From positions 1 to 44,951 of the forward strand of contig CAKPCA010000009.1 of assembly GCA_934141145.1 (NCBI GenBank): a stretch of 44,951 nt of DNA, written 5' to 3'. Position 1 is the stretch's first letter; each line of letters begins with the position of its first letter. This DNA is from an uncultured Bacilli bacterium (GTDB lineage: Bacteria > Bacillota_I > Bacilli_A > RF39 > UBA660). The notes under the pieces were generated by a model. The model was given only the letters and a program-made list of their open reading frames with translations, had not been told where the DNA came from and did not search any database. A program made the position numbers and the translations under genes. This document shows positions 7,773 through 16,315 of this stretch, in pieces.

Positions 7773-7824
7773 AACTACAAGAAAATTATAGCATAAGTAA
7801 AAAAAATAATCTAGAGTAATAACT

Positions 7825-8337
7825 TTAGATTATTATAAAATACATTAGTACACTTAATGCACATATTTTTAAATCACATTTAAATTTTCTATTAAATTCT
7901 AGTAATCCAATTCCTTTATCCACTAACGAAACAATATAGCTTTCCATATATTTTGGAGCATATGGTGTTACTGGAAACATATGCTTTTCAATTATATCTT
8001 TTTCTTTATAATTAAGTCCAAAATATTTTTCAGAATTCTTTACAGCAACTTTATTATGTGTAAATGTTGACTTTATTCCTTCTTTTGTAATACCACCATG
8101 TTCATTATAAAAGAAATCATGCATAAGTCCTGCTCTTGCAGTACTTTCAAAATCAAGTTTAAATCTTTTTGCAATTTTATATGAATAATATGATACTCTC
8201 ATAGAGTGATAAAGTCTTGTTGTCCCATGGTGAACACAATCTCCTATTTTCTGAAATTCTGAATTTTCAAGAATATGTCTTACTATCATTAAATAGTCAT
8301 TATCGCTATCAATTTTTTTTATTACATTGTCAAGCAT
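7825..8337 (-). CDS. HD-domain phosphohydrolase
   Basis: A protein of 170 residues of the HD superfamily. Metal-binding residues are visible as the histidine in YHSMRVSYYSY, the HD pair in RAGLMHDFF, and a later aspartate in VSLVDKGI; an extra THN histidine lies between. Substrate is unknown: HD proteins of this size usually hydrolyse nucleotides or other phosphate esters. It is the last gene of the deoD-ymfF-ymfH-natA-natB run; the ribosome binding site GGAG overlaps the natB stop codon (GGAGTAA) with three bases between genes, so it is co-translated with the ABC permease. The C terminus is hydrophobic (LSVLMYFIII). The assignment to HD is firm, the function open. Confidence 0.8.
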   Translation of the reverse strand: MLDNVIKKIDSDNDYLMIVRHILENSEFQKIGDCVHHGTTRLYHSMRVSYYSYKIAKRFKLDFESTARAGLMHDFFYNEHGGITKEGIKSTFTHNKVAVKNSEKYFGLNYKEKDIIEKHMFPVTPYAPKYMESYIVSLVDKGIGLLEFNRKFKCDLKICALSVLMYFIII

Positions 8338-8340
8338 TTT

Positions 8341-9645
8341 TTACTCCTTCATCGCCTTTAACATTTTCTTCCATAAATTACTACCTGAATAATTTAATAT
8401 TCCTTCTTTATAGATTTTCAAACCATATTTTATAAGGAAATAAATTACAACCACCATTAATAATATTGATAATAAAATATCTTTTAATCCTATTACGCCA
8501 GTTATTAATAAAGATGGTGATAATATTGCCGAAATAAATGGAATATAAGAAATAATTCTAATAAATAATGAACCATCAAACATCGAACTCATAAGAGACA
8601 AATAAAATCCTATTAAAGATATTACAATTATTGGTGTTTGAAGTTGTTGGAAATCTTCCATATTAGTTGTCATTGAGGCTAAAATACCAGCAAGTAATGA
8701 ATAACCTATTAATGTTATAAACATAAGTATAAGTACAAGTGGTATATAACTTCCAATATTACTAAAGATCTGTGATTCATTTACTGTATTAACAATATCA
8801 TTTACTTCACTTATTTCAGTTATTTTAGAAACATTATTATTTCCCCCTCTTAACATTATACCAATAAATCCATATAATGCAACTGCAAGAGACTGTAAAA
8901 TTACAAATAAATTAGCTGCTAATACTTTTGAGAAAAAATGAACATTAGCAGAAACATTAGATATAATAATCTCCATACTTTTTGTTGATTTTTCTTCATT
9001 TATCTCTGCACCAATCATTTGTATTACAAGCATTATTAGAAAGAAGAATGGAAATATAATTATGGGTGTTACTACTCCCATAATTAAATTCATATTTTCT
9101 TCTTCTTTACTCTTATTTTTATCTATATACTCTCTTTCAATTGATACATTTTTACTAATTTTATCTAGATCTTCATCACTTATATTTAATTCTTTTATTG
9201 CTAAATATTGTTTTGTAGAATTAATAGAATTTTGTATTAATTGATACATATTAGCATTTATATAACCATATGTTACTAGTTTTACATCTAAAACATTATC
9301 ATCATTTTTATTTAATATAATTAATATATCTTCTTCCTTTTTTATTTCTTTTTTTGCATTATTTTCATCAGTTACATTTTTTATTTTATACTTAAGTCCA
9401 GTATCAATCAAACTTTTTTCATTATTCATTGTATCTTTAAACTTATCATAAGTATAACCAGTATTATCTAGTACCATTATATTATTTGTTTTATTAAAAT
9501 CTCCACCGAAAAATGTAACAATTTTATCTATATTTGCAAGTGATATTACTACAATAGCAAGTAAAATATTTACTATTATAAATGTTTTACTTTTTATTTT
9601 TTTCTTTAAACTCATTTTAGTCAAAAACCAAAATTTATTTTTCAT
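8341..9645 (-). CDS. ABC-2 type permease, NatB-like
   Basis: About 434 residues. One N-terminal membrane helix (FIIVNILLAIVVISLANI) is followed by an extracytoplasmic region of roughly 140 residues and then five or six C-terminal helices, the layout of the ABC2_membrane_3/NatB-YhaP group. It probably forms the export channel for the ATPase encoded just upstream. I chose the ATG at 9645 because AGGTG precedes it at good spacing; the GTG nine bases upstream lies in that ribosome binding site. The gene overlaps the 3' end of the ATPase gene by 11 bases. Relatives include the Bacillus NatAB sodium exporter, but the cargo here cannot be read from sequence. Confidence 0.85.
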   Translation of the reverse strand: MKNKFWFLTKMSLKKKIKSKTFIIVNILLAIVVISLANIDKIVTFFGGDFNKTNNIMVLDNTGYTYDKFKDTMNNEKSLIDTGLKYKIKNVTDENNAKKEIKKEEDILIILNKNDDNVLDVKLVTYGYINANMYQLIQNSINSTKQYLAIKELNISDEDLDKISKNVSIEREYIDKNKSKEEENMNLIMGVVTPIIIFPFFFLIMLVIQMIGAEINEEKSTKSMEIIISNVSANVHFFSKVLAANLFVILQSLAVALYGFIGIMLRGGNNNVSKITEISEVNDIVNTVNESQIFSNIGSYIPLVLILMFITLIGYSLLAGILASMTTNMEDFQQLQTPIIVISLIGFYLSLMSSMFDGSLFIRIISYIPFISAILSPSLLITGVIGLKDILLSILLMVVVIYFLIKYGLKIYKEGILNYSGSNLWKKMLKAMKE

Positions 9646-10534
9646 TTCTATCACCTACTTCTTTTGTAAATATTTCATGTAACGATAATTCAACTACTTC
9701 AAATTTTGTAACATTATTGCACTTTGATATATATTCAAATATATCTTTCACATATTTTTTATTACTTATTTTAACTTCAATCTCATCACCTTTTATAACG
9801 ACATTAGTAACACCTTTTAATTTTTCAAGTTCTGATTTTGAAGTATCGGCTTTAATTAAAATTATTCTTTCATCATACTTTTGTTTTATATCTTTTAAAT
9901 AACCTGATAATATTGCTTTACCATGATCTAATATTATTAATTTTTCACAAAATAATTCAACATGATTCATTTGATGGGAAGAAAATATTATCATTGTTCC
10001 ATTTTCTTTTAATTCATTTATAACATCTATAAACATATCGACATTTATAGGATCAAGTCCACTAAATGGTTCATCTAATATTAATAATTTTGGTTTATGA
10101 ATTATAGATGAAATAAATTGAATTTTTTGTTTATTACCTTTTGATAATTCCTTTATTTTTTTATTTTCATATTGTTCTATTTTAAATTTTTTAAGCCACT
10201 TTTTTAATTCTTTTATTATATCTTTTTCATCCATGGATTTTAATGTACCGTAATATATCATAAGTTCTTTAACAGTCATCTTTAGAAGTAAACTTCTTTC
10301 TTCTGTTAAATAACCTATTTCATCTGTTACACTGTAATCTATCTTTTTACCATCAAGTGTAATTTTACCTTTACTTGGTTCTAATAAATTCATAATCATT
10401 CTAAATGTCGTTGTTTTACCTGCACCATTTGCACCTAAAAGTCCAAATATTTCACCTTTTTCAACCTCAAAAGATAAGTTATCCACAGCTTTAAAATCAT
10501 CATAATATTTACTAACATTTTCTACTTTTAACAT
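9635..10534 (-). CDS. ABC transporter ATPase, NatA-like
   Basis: 299 residues with all ABC motifs: Walker A GANGAGKT at 34-41, signature LSKGNKQ, Walker B LLILDEPFSGLD, and switch histidine in FSSHQM. A C-terminal extension of about 80 residues corresponds to the DUF4162 region of the NatA/YhaQ/CcmA-type family. It partners the permease that follows. GAGG lies before the ATG and overlaps the stop codon of the M16 peptidase gene; only two bases separate them. The coupling of an export ABC pair to YmfF/YmfH peptidases suggests, without proof, handling or export of a peptide. Confidence 0.9.
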   Translation of the reverse strand: MLKVENVSKYYDDFKAVDNLSFEVEKGEIFGLLGANGAGKTTTFRMIMNLLEPSKGKITLDGKKIDYSVTDEIGYLTEERSLLLKMTVKELMIYYGTLKSMDEKDIIKELKKWLKKFKIEQYENKKIKELSKGNKQKIQFISSIIHKPKLLILDEPFSGLDPINVDMFIDVINELKENGTMIIFSSHQMNHVELFCEKLIILDHGKAILSGYLKDIKQKYDERIILIKADTSKSELEKLKGVTNVVIKGDEIEVKISNKKYVKDIFEYISKCNNVTKFEVVELSLHEIFTKEVGDRNEK

Positions 10535-10536
10535 AT

Positions 10537-11823
10537 TTACTCCTCTTTATTTTTAGGTTTCATAATAAGTATACTCTTATTATTTAAATTAATTTCTTTA
10601 AATATCTTACTAAATTCTTCATAATTCATCTCTTTATATTTCATAAATTTATCATTATTTATTTTACCAGAATCATAATAATCATTATATAAATAATTTA
10701 CTATTGAAGATACTGATGAGAAATAATACACAAAATTTGAAATATATGATTTTTTTACTATTTCAAAGTCTTCTTTATTTATCTGTAAATTATTAAGTTT
10801 ATCTTCAATTATCTTTATCATTTCTTCTGGGTTATCACTAGATGTTTGTATTGATAATATAATGTGATCATTATACATATTAGAACCGATTCCTATATCT
10901 TTATTAATCATATTTTTTTCTTTTAAACTAAGTCCAAATCCTGTTATTTTTCCAAAATTAATAACAAATAATATATATAAATAAAATGCTAATTTTTCTC
11001 TACTTATATGATAATCATTAATATTTACTTTTATAGAGTATGAAAGTTCTGGTTTTGAAACATTATCATAAAAAACATCATATTCTTTTCTTACATTATC
11101 AACTTCTTTTGGTAATTTAACATCAATTTTTTCTAATTTATCAAATTTTTTCTTAGATTGATTAGATTTTATAGTTTTAAGAACTTTTTCTTCATTTTCA
11201 TTTGTTACAATAATTAAAGTCATATTTTTTGGATTATAAAAAGTATTATAGCATCTATATAAATCTTCTTTTGTTATAGATTCTATATCTTCTTTTTCAC
11301 CTAAAACTAAATCACCATATCCTAAATTTACAAATAAATTTTTTAAATTTCTAAACATAAATACTCTATATGGATTATCTTTTGTCATTAATAGTTCTTG
11401 AGTTATTATTCCTTTTTCTTTTTCTACATTTTCATCTGTAAAATATGGTTCTTGAACATAATCTAATAAAAAATTTAAACTTTCAAGAAAATTTTCAGTA
11501 CCAGAAAAATAATATGCAGTATTCAAATAATTTGTAAACGCATTACTATAGTCCCCTAGCTCAGAAAATTTTTCCATAACACTTGGTCCTTCTTTTTGTT
11601 CAAATAATTTATGCTCTAGAAAATGAGCAATTCCATCCGGAAATCTATGCATTTCTTTTTCATTTATTGGTACAAATTCATTATAAAGTGCGCCATATTT
11701 TGTTATAAAATATGCAGTTGAAGAATGAAAGTCCTCTTTTTTTAGTATATATACTTCTAAACCATTATCTATTTTTTCGTAATAAACGTGTTCATTTAAT
11801 CCTTCAAGTTCTATTTTATTCAT
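10537..11823 (-). CDS. ymfH: M16-family zinc peptidase, YmfH-like (catalytic partner)
   Basis: About 428 residues. The inverted zinc motif HxxEH is present as HFLEH at 67-71, and the third metal ligand is the glutamate of KGIITQEL near residue 143, so this is the active half of a two-subunit M16 peptidase. The ATG at 11823 follows AGAAGGTG; a GTG nine bases upstream falls inside that ribosome binding site. The gene overlaps the 3' end of ymfF by eight bases. In Bacillus ymfF and ymfH lie together downstream of spoIIIE, the same order as here. The substrate in Bacillus is not firmly established. Confidence 0.9.
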   Translation of the reverse strand: MNKIELEGLNEHVYYEKIDNGLEVYILKKEDFHSSTAYFITKYGALYNEFVPINEKEMHRFPDGIAHFLEHKLFEQKEGPSVMEKFSELGDYSNAFTNYLNTAYYFSGTENFLESLNFLLDYVQEPYFTDENVEKEKGIITQELLMTKDNPYRVFMFRNLKNLFVNLGYGDLVLGEKEDIESITKEDLYRCYNTFYNPKNMTLIIVTNENEEKVLKTIKSNQSKKKFDKLEKIDVKLPKEVDNVRKEYDVFYDNVSKPELSYSIKVNINDYHISREKLAFYLYILFVINFGKITGFGLSLKEKNMINKDIGIGSNMYNDHIILSIQTSSDNPEEMIKIIEDKLNNLQINKEDFEIVKKSYISNFVYYFSSVSSIVNYLYNDYYDSGKINNDKFMKYKEMNYEEFSKIFKEINLNNKSILIMKPKNKEE

Positions 11824-13075
11824 TTTTATCACCTTCTAACATATAAACAATACATAATTTTGCTTTTTGTGCCAAAGATGTAATTTCTTTCTTTGTTATT
11901 CCATTTAATTTTTCTATTCTCTCTTCAAAATCATCATTATCATATAAAATATGTGAAATATTACAATATAAAGTTGAATCATTTTCATCTAAAAATTGAG
12001 TAAGTATTCTTTTTCTAGATAATATAGCATCTTTTAAATCGTTATCTGCAAATTTGCCATCTTGCATATTTTTAAATTCATCCTTTATAGCATTTACTGC
12101 TTCATCCTTTTTATTTTTATCTATACCAGCAAAAACGGATAATAAACAATTATTTCTGTTAGATGAAGATCTCACATCGTATGCAAGAGATTTCTTTTCT
12201 CTTACATTTTTAAATAACTTAGAATTACTACCAACTCCTAAAATTCTATTAAATACAGGTAATATAACATTTCTTTCTCTATCTGTAATATTAGTTAATT
12301 TATATATCATTACTAATTTAGACTGATTATTTTCTTCTTTTTCTACTTTTTCTTTTATTTCTTTTACTTCATCAAAATTATTTTTTACATATTTGTTAAT
12401 ATTTTTGTAAAGCCTTCCATTTACATTTTTATTTATAATATTTAGCATTTTTTCATCGTCAAATGAACCAATTGCAAATATATTAGTATTTGCAGTTTTA
12501 AATAGTTGATTATAATATTCATACATATTTTTTTCATTTAAACTATCTAAGCACTCTCTATAACCATTTATTGGATATCTTAAATACTCCTCATCTAATA
12601 GTTCACAAGCTCTATCAAAAGCATATGAATTTTTATCTTCTTTTTCTCTAGCATAATAATTTTCTAATGATTTCTTAGCAAGTTCAAAATTTTTACTTTC
12701 AAACTTACCGTCTATTACATTAGGATTAAAGATAGTATCAAAATAATAATCAAGTGCTTTACAAAATAGTCCAGCTTCAGAATACTTATCTTCTAAAAAT
12801 TCAATAGAAAAATCAGTAGAAACAACATTATTATGAAATGAATTTTCTATATATAAGCCAGAATTATATAAGCTATATACTTTTCTTACTACTTCTGTTT
12901 CATTTTTATAATTCTTACTAGATCCTGTTAACAATCTTCTAAGTAAAGCATTTTTTGTTAAAGATTCTTTTGTAAATTCATTTAAAAGAATCATAGATAC
13001 ATATATGCTTTTAAACTTATCTGTTTTAAAAAAGTGAACTGTATAATTATTGTATTCATATTTTTTATATTCCAT
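11816..13075 (-). CDS. ymfF: M16-family peptidase-like protein, YmfF-like (non-catalytic partner)
   Basis: 419 residues with the M16 two-lobe fold but no HxxEH: the position is occupied by LLRRLLTGSSKNY, so it cannot bind catalytic zinc. The C-terminal half keeps the family arginine-tyrosine-type region (NVREKKSLAYDVRSSSN). It is expected to pair with YmfH, as inactive and active subunits do in mitochondrial processing peptidase. AAGGAGGT lies five bases before the ATG. The gene follows deoD by 34 bases with no terminator, so both probably share the deoD promoter. Confidence 0.88.
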   Translation of the reverse strand: MEYKKYEYNNYTVHFFKTDKFKSIYVSMILLNEFTKESLTKNALLRRLLTGSSKNYKNETEVVRKVYSLYNSGLYIENSFHNNVVSTDFSIEFLEDKYSEAGLFCKALDYYFDTIFNPNVIDGKFESKNFELAKKSLENYYAREKEDKNSYAFDRACELLDEEYLRYPINGYRECLDSLNEKNMYEYYNQLFKTANTNIFAIGSFDDEKMLNIINKNVNGRLYKNINKYVKNNFDEVKEIKEKVEKEENNQSKLVMIYKLTNITDRERNVILPVFNRILGVGSNSKLFKNVREKKSLAYDVRSSSNRNNCLLSVFAGIDKNKKDEAVNAIKDEFKNMQDGKFADNDLKDAILSRKRILTQFLDENDSTLYCNISHILYDNDDFEERIEKLNGITKKEITSLAQKAKLCIVYMLEGDKNE

Positions 13076-13109
13076 AATTTACCTCCTTTTTTATTATTAG
13101 TAAATATAT

Positions 13110-13820
13110 TTATAATATGCTTTCTAAAGCTAAAATAGTCATCTTATCAACACTATTTTGTCTTTCTTCTGCGGTTAACTCTTCTTTTTTATAATGTGAA
13201 TCTACTACAGTTAAAAGACATGCGCATTCTTTATTAAATAATTTTGAAATATAAAATAGCGCAAATGATTCCATTTCTACCGCTATTATATTTAAATCTT
13301 TTGGTAATCTTTCTAAGAATTTACTTAAATCTGTCATATAGAAACAATCAGATGAGCATACATTTCCTTTTACAATTTTTATACTTTCTCTTTCTGCAAT
13401 ACTTTCAATCTTTTCATTTAATTTACTAGTACTACTTGCTATATTAACATGTTCGTTATTAAGTGTATATGCATAATTACTTTCAGTATAACTTTTATCT
13501 ACTAAAATTATATCTAATAAATTTACATCACTTGTATATGCACCACATGAACCTAATCTAATTATTTTCTCTACACCATAGAATTTATAAAGTTCATAAA
13601 AATAAATTCCAGCGCTTGGCATTCCCATACCATGTGCCATGACTGTTAATTCTTTACCTTTATATGTTCCTGTATAAGCATATATATTTCTTATACTATT
13701 TACAAGTTTTATATTATCTAAATATTTTTCTGCAATGTTCTTTACTCTTATTGGATCTCCAGACATTATAACTGTTTTTGCTATATCTCCAAAATTTGCA
13801 GAATTATGAGCTGTTGCCAT
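13110..13820 (-). CDS. deoD: Purine-nucleoside phosphorylase, DeoD type
   Basis: Hexameric phosphorolytic cleavage of purine (deoxy)nucleosides to base and (deoxy)ribose-1-phosphate. 236 residues, normal length. Family landmarks: MATAHNSANFGDIA at the N terminus with the substrate-binding histidine, MSGDPIRVK phosphate loop, AHGMGMPSAGIY, RLGSCGAY, AVEMESFALF for ribose binding, and VVDSHYKKEELTAEERQ containing the proton-donor aspartate. It heads the run deoD-ymfF-ymfH-natA-natB-HD, inserted between FtsK/SpoIIIE and YmfF compared with Bacillus. An extended -10 promoter lies just upstream. Confidence 0.95.
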   Translation of the reverse strand: MATAHNSANFGDIAKTVIMSGDPIRVKNIAEKYLDNIKLVNSIRNIYAYTGTYKGKELTVMAHGMGMPSAGIYFYELYKFYGVEKIIRLGSCGAYTSDVNLLDIILVDKSYTESNYAYTLNNEHVNIASSTSKLNEKIESIAERESIKIVKGNVCSSDCFYMTDLSKFLERLPKDLNIIAVEMESFALFYISKLFNKECACLLTVVDSHYKKEELTAEERQNSVDKMTILALESIL

Positions 13821-13844
13821 ATTATCACCATCCTATCATTAATA

Positions 13845-13850
13845 ATTATA
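13845..13850 (-). promoter_or_regulatory. Extended -10 promoter of the deoD operon
   Basis: TGATATAAT on the minus strand about 25 bases before the deoD start, with no convincing -35 box; the TGn extension compensates. The same arrangement occurs before ftsK. Confidence 0.65.
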
Positions 13851-13987
13851 TCATGAAAACTAAAATTCTTTTTCTTTTTTTAGATTATCACACTATTTAT
13901 TTCATTTCAAATTACAAAATTCTAATTATTATATTAATATTTAGTACTAAAATTTAATTTTCTATAGATGATATTATTATTTTTATA

Positions 13988-14022
13988 AGAAAAAAGATTA
14001 TAAAATTTAATTTATAACCTTT
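13988..14022 (-). terminator. Terminator after ftsK
   Basis: On the minus strand AAAAGGTTATAAA pairs with TTTATAATCTTTT (one G-U pair, one mismatch-tolerant end), followed by TTTCTT. It overlaps the ftsK stop region. AT-rich and therefore less certain than the others. Confidence 0.6.
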
Positions 14023-16245
14023 TTATTCATCATCTTCACTATCAAGCGAAACTAATACTTCTCTTGGTTTTGAACCATTTTGTGGTCCGACTATACCTCT
14101 TTCTTCTAGTAAATCAATTATTCTAGCTGCTCTATTATATCCAAGTTTATACTTTCTTTGAAGTAGTGATGCACTTGCTTTACCTGTTGTTATTACGAAT
14201 TCAACTATTTCATTATATAGTGGATCATCATTATCAACATCATCTTTATCTATTACTTGTTTTTCTTCCGCTTTATCTATCTTCATAAAACTTTCATCAT
14301 AAACTGCCTTTTGTTGTGATATTGTAAAATCTACTATTTTAGTTACTTCTTCCTCAGAAATAAATGCACCTTGTATTCTAGTAAATGTATTTGCTCCCAT
14401 TGGATCAAATAACATATCACCTTTACCTAATAATTTTTCTGCACCTGGTGAATCAAGTATTGTTCTAGAATCTATCTGTGATGATACTGCAAATGCTATT
14501 CTAGATGGTATATTTGCTTTAATTACACCAGTTATTACATCTGTTGATGGTCTTTGTGTTGCAACAATTAAATGAATACCTGCTGCTCTTGCCATTTGCG
14601 TAATACGCATTATAGAATCTTCAACTTCTTTTCTTGCGACTACCATTAAATCTGCAAGTTCATCTATTATTACAACTATATATGGTAATAATGGTAATTG
14701 TGATTCTGGTGGTAAATTCTTATTTTTATTTTTTAAATAATTATTATATCCTTCTATATTTTTAGTTCTACTATCTTCAAATAAGTCATATCTTTTCATC
14801 ATTTCATCTACTACTTTTTGAAGTGCTGCAGATGCTTTTTTAGGATCAGTTATAACTGGCATCAATAAATGTGGAATGCAGTTATACATACTAAGTTCAA
14901 CTTTCTTAGGATCTACCATTATAAGTTTTACTTCATCTGGTTTAGCTCTCATTAAAATAGAACTAATAATACAGTTAACACATACTGATTTACCACTACC
15001 AGTTGAACCAGCAATAAGTAAATGTGGCATCTTATTTACTTCCATAAATTTAGGTTCACCCATTATATCTTTACCTAGTGCTACTTTTAATTTATTATCA
15101 GATTTATATTCATCACTTTTAAATGCAACCATCATTTCTTTAAAAGATACTCCAACTGCAACTTTATTTGGAAGTTCAACACCTACAGAATTTTTGCCTG
15201 GAATTGGAGCTTGTATTCTAACATCTGTTGCTGCAAGAGCTAGTGCTATCTCGCTACTTAATGCCTTTATTTTACTCATTTTAGTACCAGATTTAACATC
15301 TAGTTCATATTGAGTTATTGATGGACCCACATGTACTTCTTTTACTTTAGCAGTAACATCAAAATCTCTTAGTACTCCCTCAAGTCTTTTAGCATTATCT
15401 TTTATTGAAGCTTCATTTTCTTTAACATTTTTCTTTTTTGCAGTCTCAAGTAAATTAATACTTGGAAGCTTGTAATTATTATATTTATTATTAGGATTTA
15501 CTACTTCTTTAGCATCTTCTTCCACTTCTTTTTCTTGTATTTCTTCTTCTGCATTAACATGAGTAAGTTCACTTATAGAAGATATTTTAATCTTTTTATC
15601 ATGATTCTCTTCATCTTCCTCTTCTTCTAAAGATTCATCTGTTTCTTCATACTCTTCCTCATCATCAACACTTTCTTTATTTCTTTTAAACTTATTTACA
15701 ATCCACATAATACAATCACCAATAGATATATTAGCAATTAGAACAACACCAACTATCATTAAAACACTTATTACAATAATACTTCCCATTTTTCCAAGTA
15801 ACATATAAAGAATAGATATAAAAAATGCACCTATTAATCCACCACCTGGAAAATTAACTTCAGTATTTATACACTTAACAAATTCATCTATTGTTTGTTT
15901 CATAGTTGAAACAAAATTTGGTTTATCACCTAGATAATTTAAATGAGCAATTGCAAGTAATCCAATTAAGAATATATATATTCCAATCATTCTAGTAGAA
16001 AAATATTTTGGATTTTCTCTTTTGATTAACATATATACACCAGATACTAACATAAGTATTAAAAGTATAAAATCAAAAGAACCCATTAAAAACATTGCAA
16101 AGCCTTTAAAAACAGTTCCTAAAATATTTGCTTTATAGCCTAAAATACCTATTACTGCAATTAAAATAAAAATTATACCCTTTATTTCAATTGGATATTT
16201 AATACCAGATGACTTAACTTCTCTTTTTTCCTTTTTCTTTGCCAT
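14023..16245 (-). CDS. ftsK: DNA translocase FtsK/SpoIIIE
   Basis: Septum-anchored hexameric motor that pumps chromosomal DNA during division or sporulation. 740 residues. Four N-terminal membrane helices (about residues 20-180), an acidic linker (DDEEEYEETDESLEEEEDEE region), then the alpha/beta motor with Walker A AGSTGSGKS near 413 and Walker B VVIIDELADLM, and a C-terminal gamma winged helix (LLQRKYKLGYNRAARIIDLL) that reads KOPS/SRS sites. GAGGTG precedes the ATG. Its position next to RNase J and before ymfF/ymfH is that of Bacillus spoIIIE; with cotJ genes in the window, a sporulation role is plausible but not shown. Confidence 0.96.
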   Translation of the reverse strand: MAKKKEKREVKSSGIKYPIEIKGIIFILIAVIGILGYKANILGTVFKGFAMFLMGSFDFILLILMLVSGVYMLIKRENPKYFSTRMIGIYIFLIGLLAIAHLNYLGDKPNFVSTMKQTIDEFVKCINTEVNFPGGGLIGAFFISILYMLLGKMGSIIVISVLMIVGVVLIANISIGDCIMWIVNKFKRNKESVDDEEEYEETDESLEEEEDEENHDKKIKISSISELTHVNAEEEIQEKEVEEDAKEVVNPNNKYNNYKLPSINLLETAKKKNVKENEASIKDNAKRLEGVLRDFDVTAKVKEVHVGPSITQYELDVKSGTKMSKIKALSSEIALALAATDVRIQAPIPGKNSVGVELPNKVAVGVSFKEMMVAFKSDEYKSDNKLKVALGKDIMGEPKFMEVNKMPHLLIAGSTGSGKSVCVNCIISSILMRAKPDEVKLIMVDPKKVELSMYNCIPHLLMPVITDPKKASAALQKVVDEMMKRYDLFEDSRTKNIEGYNNYLKNKNKNLPPESQLPLLPYIVVIIDELADLMVVARKEVEDSIMRITQMARAAGIHLIVATQRPSTDVITGVIKANIPSRIAFAVSSQIDSRTILDSPGAEKLLGKGDMLFDPMGANTFTRIQGAFISEEEVTKIVDFTISQQKAVYDESFMKIDKAEEKQVIDKDDVDNDDPLYNEIVEFVITTGKASASLLQRKYKLGYNRAARIIDLLEERGIVGPQNGSKPREVLVSLDSEDDE

Positions 16246-16270
16246 TTAAAACACCTCGACTATCATATTA

Positions 16271-16276
16271 ATTATA
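16271..16276 (-). promoter_or_regulatory. Extended -10 promoter of ftsK
   Basis: TGATATAAT on the minus strand about 26 bases before the ftsK ATG, without a clear -35 box. Confidence 0.6.
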
Positions 16277-16315
16277 TCATAAAGAAGAAAAAAGAAAAAG
16301 AACTTTTAAAAAGGT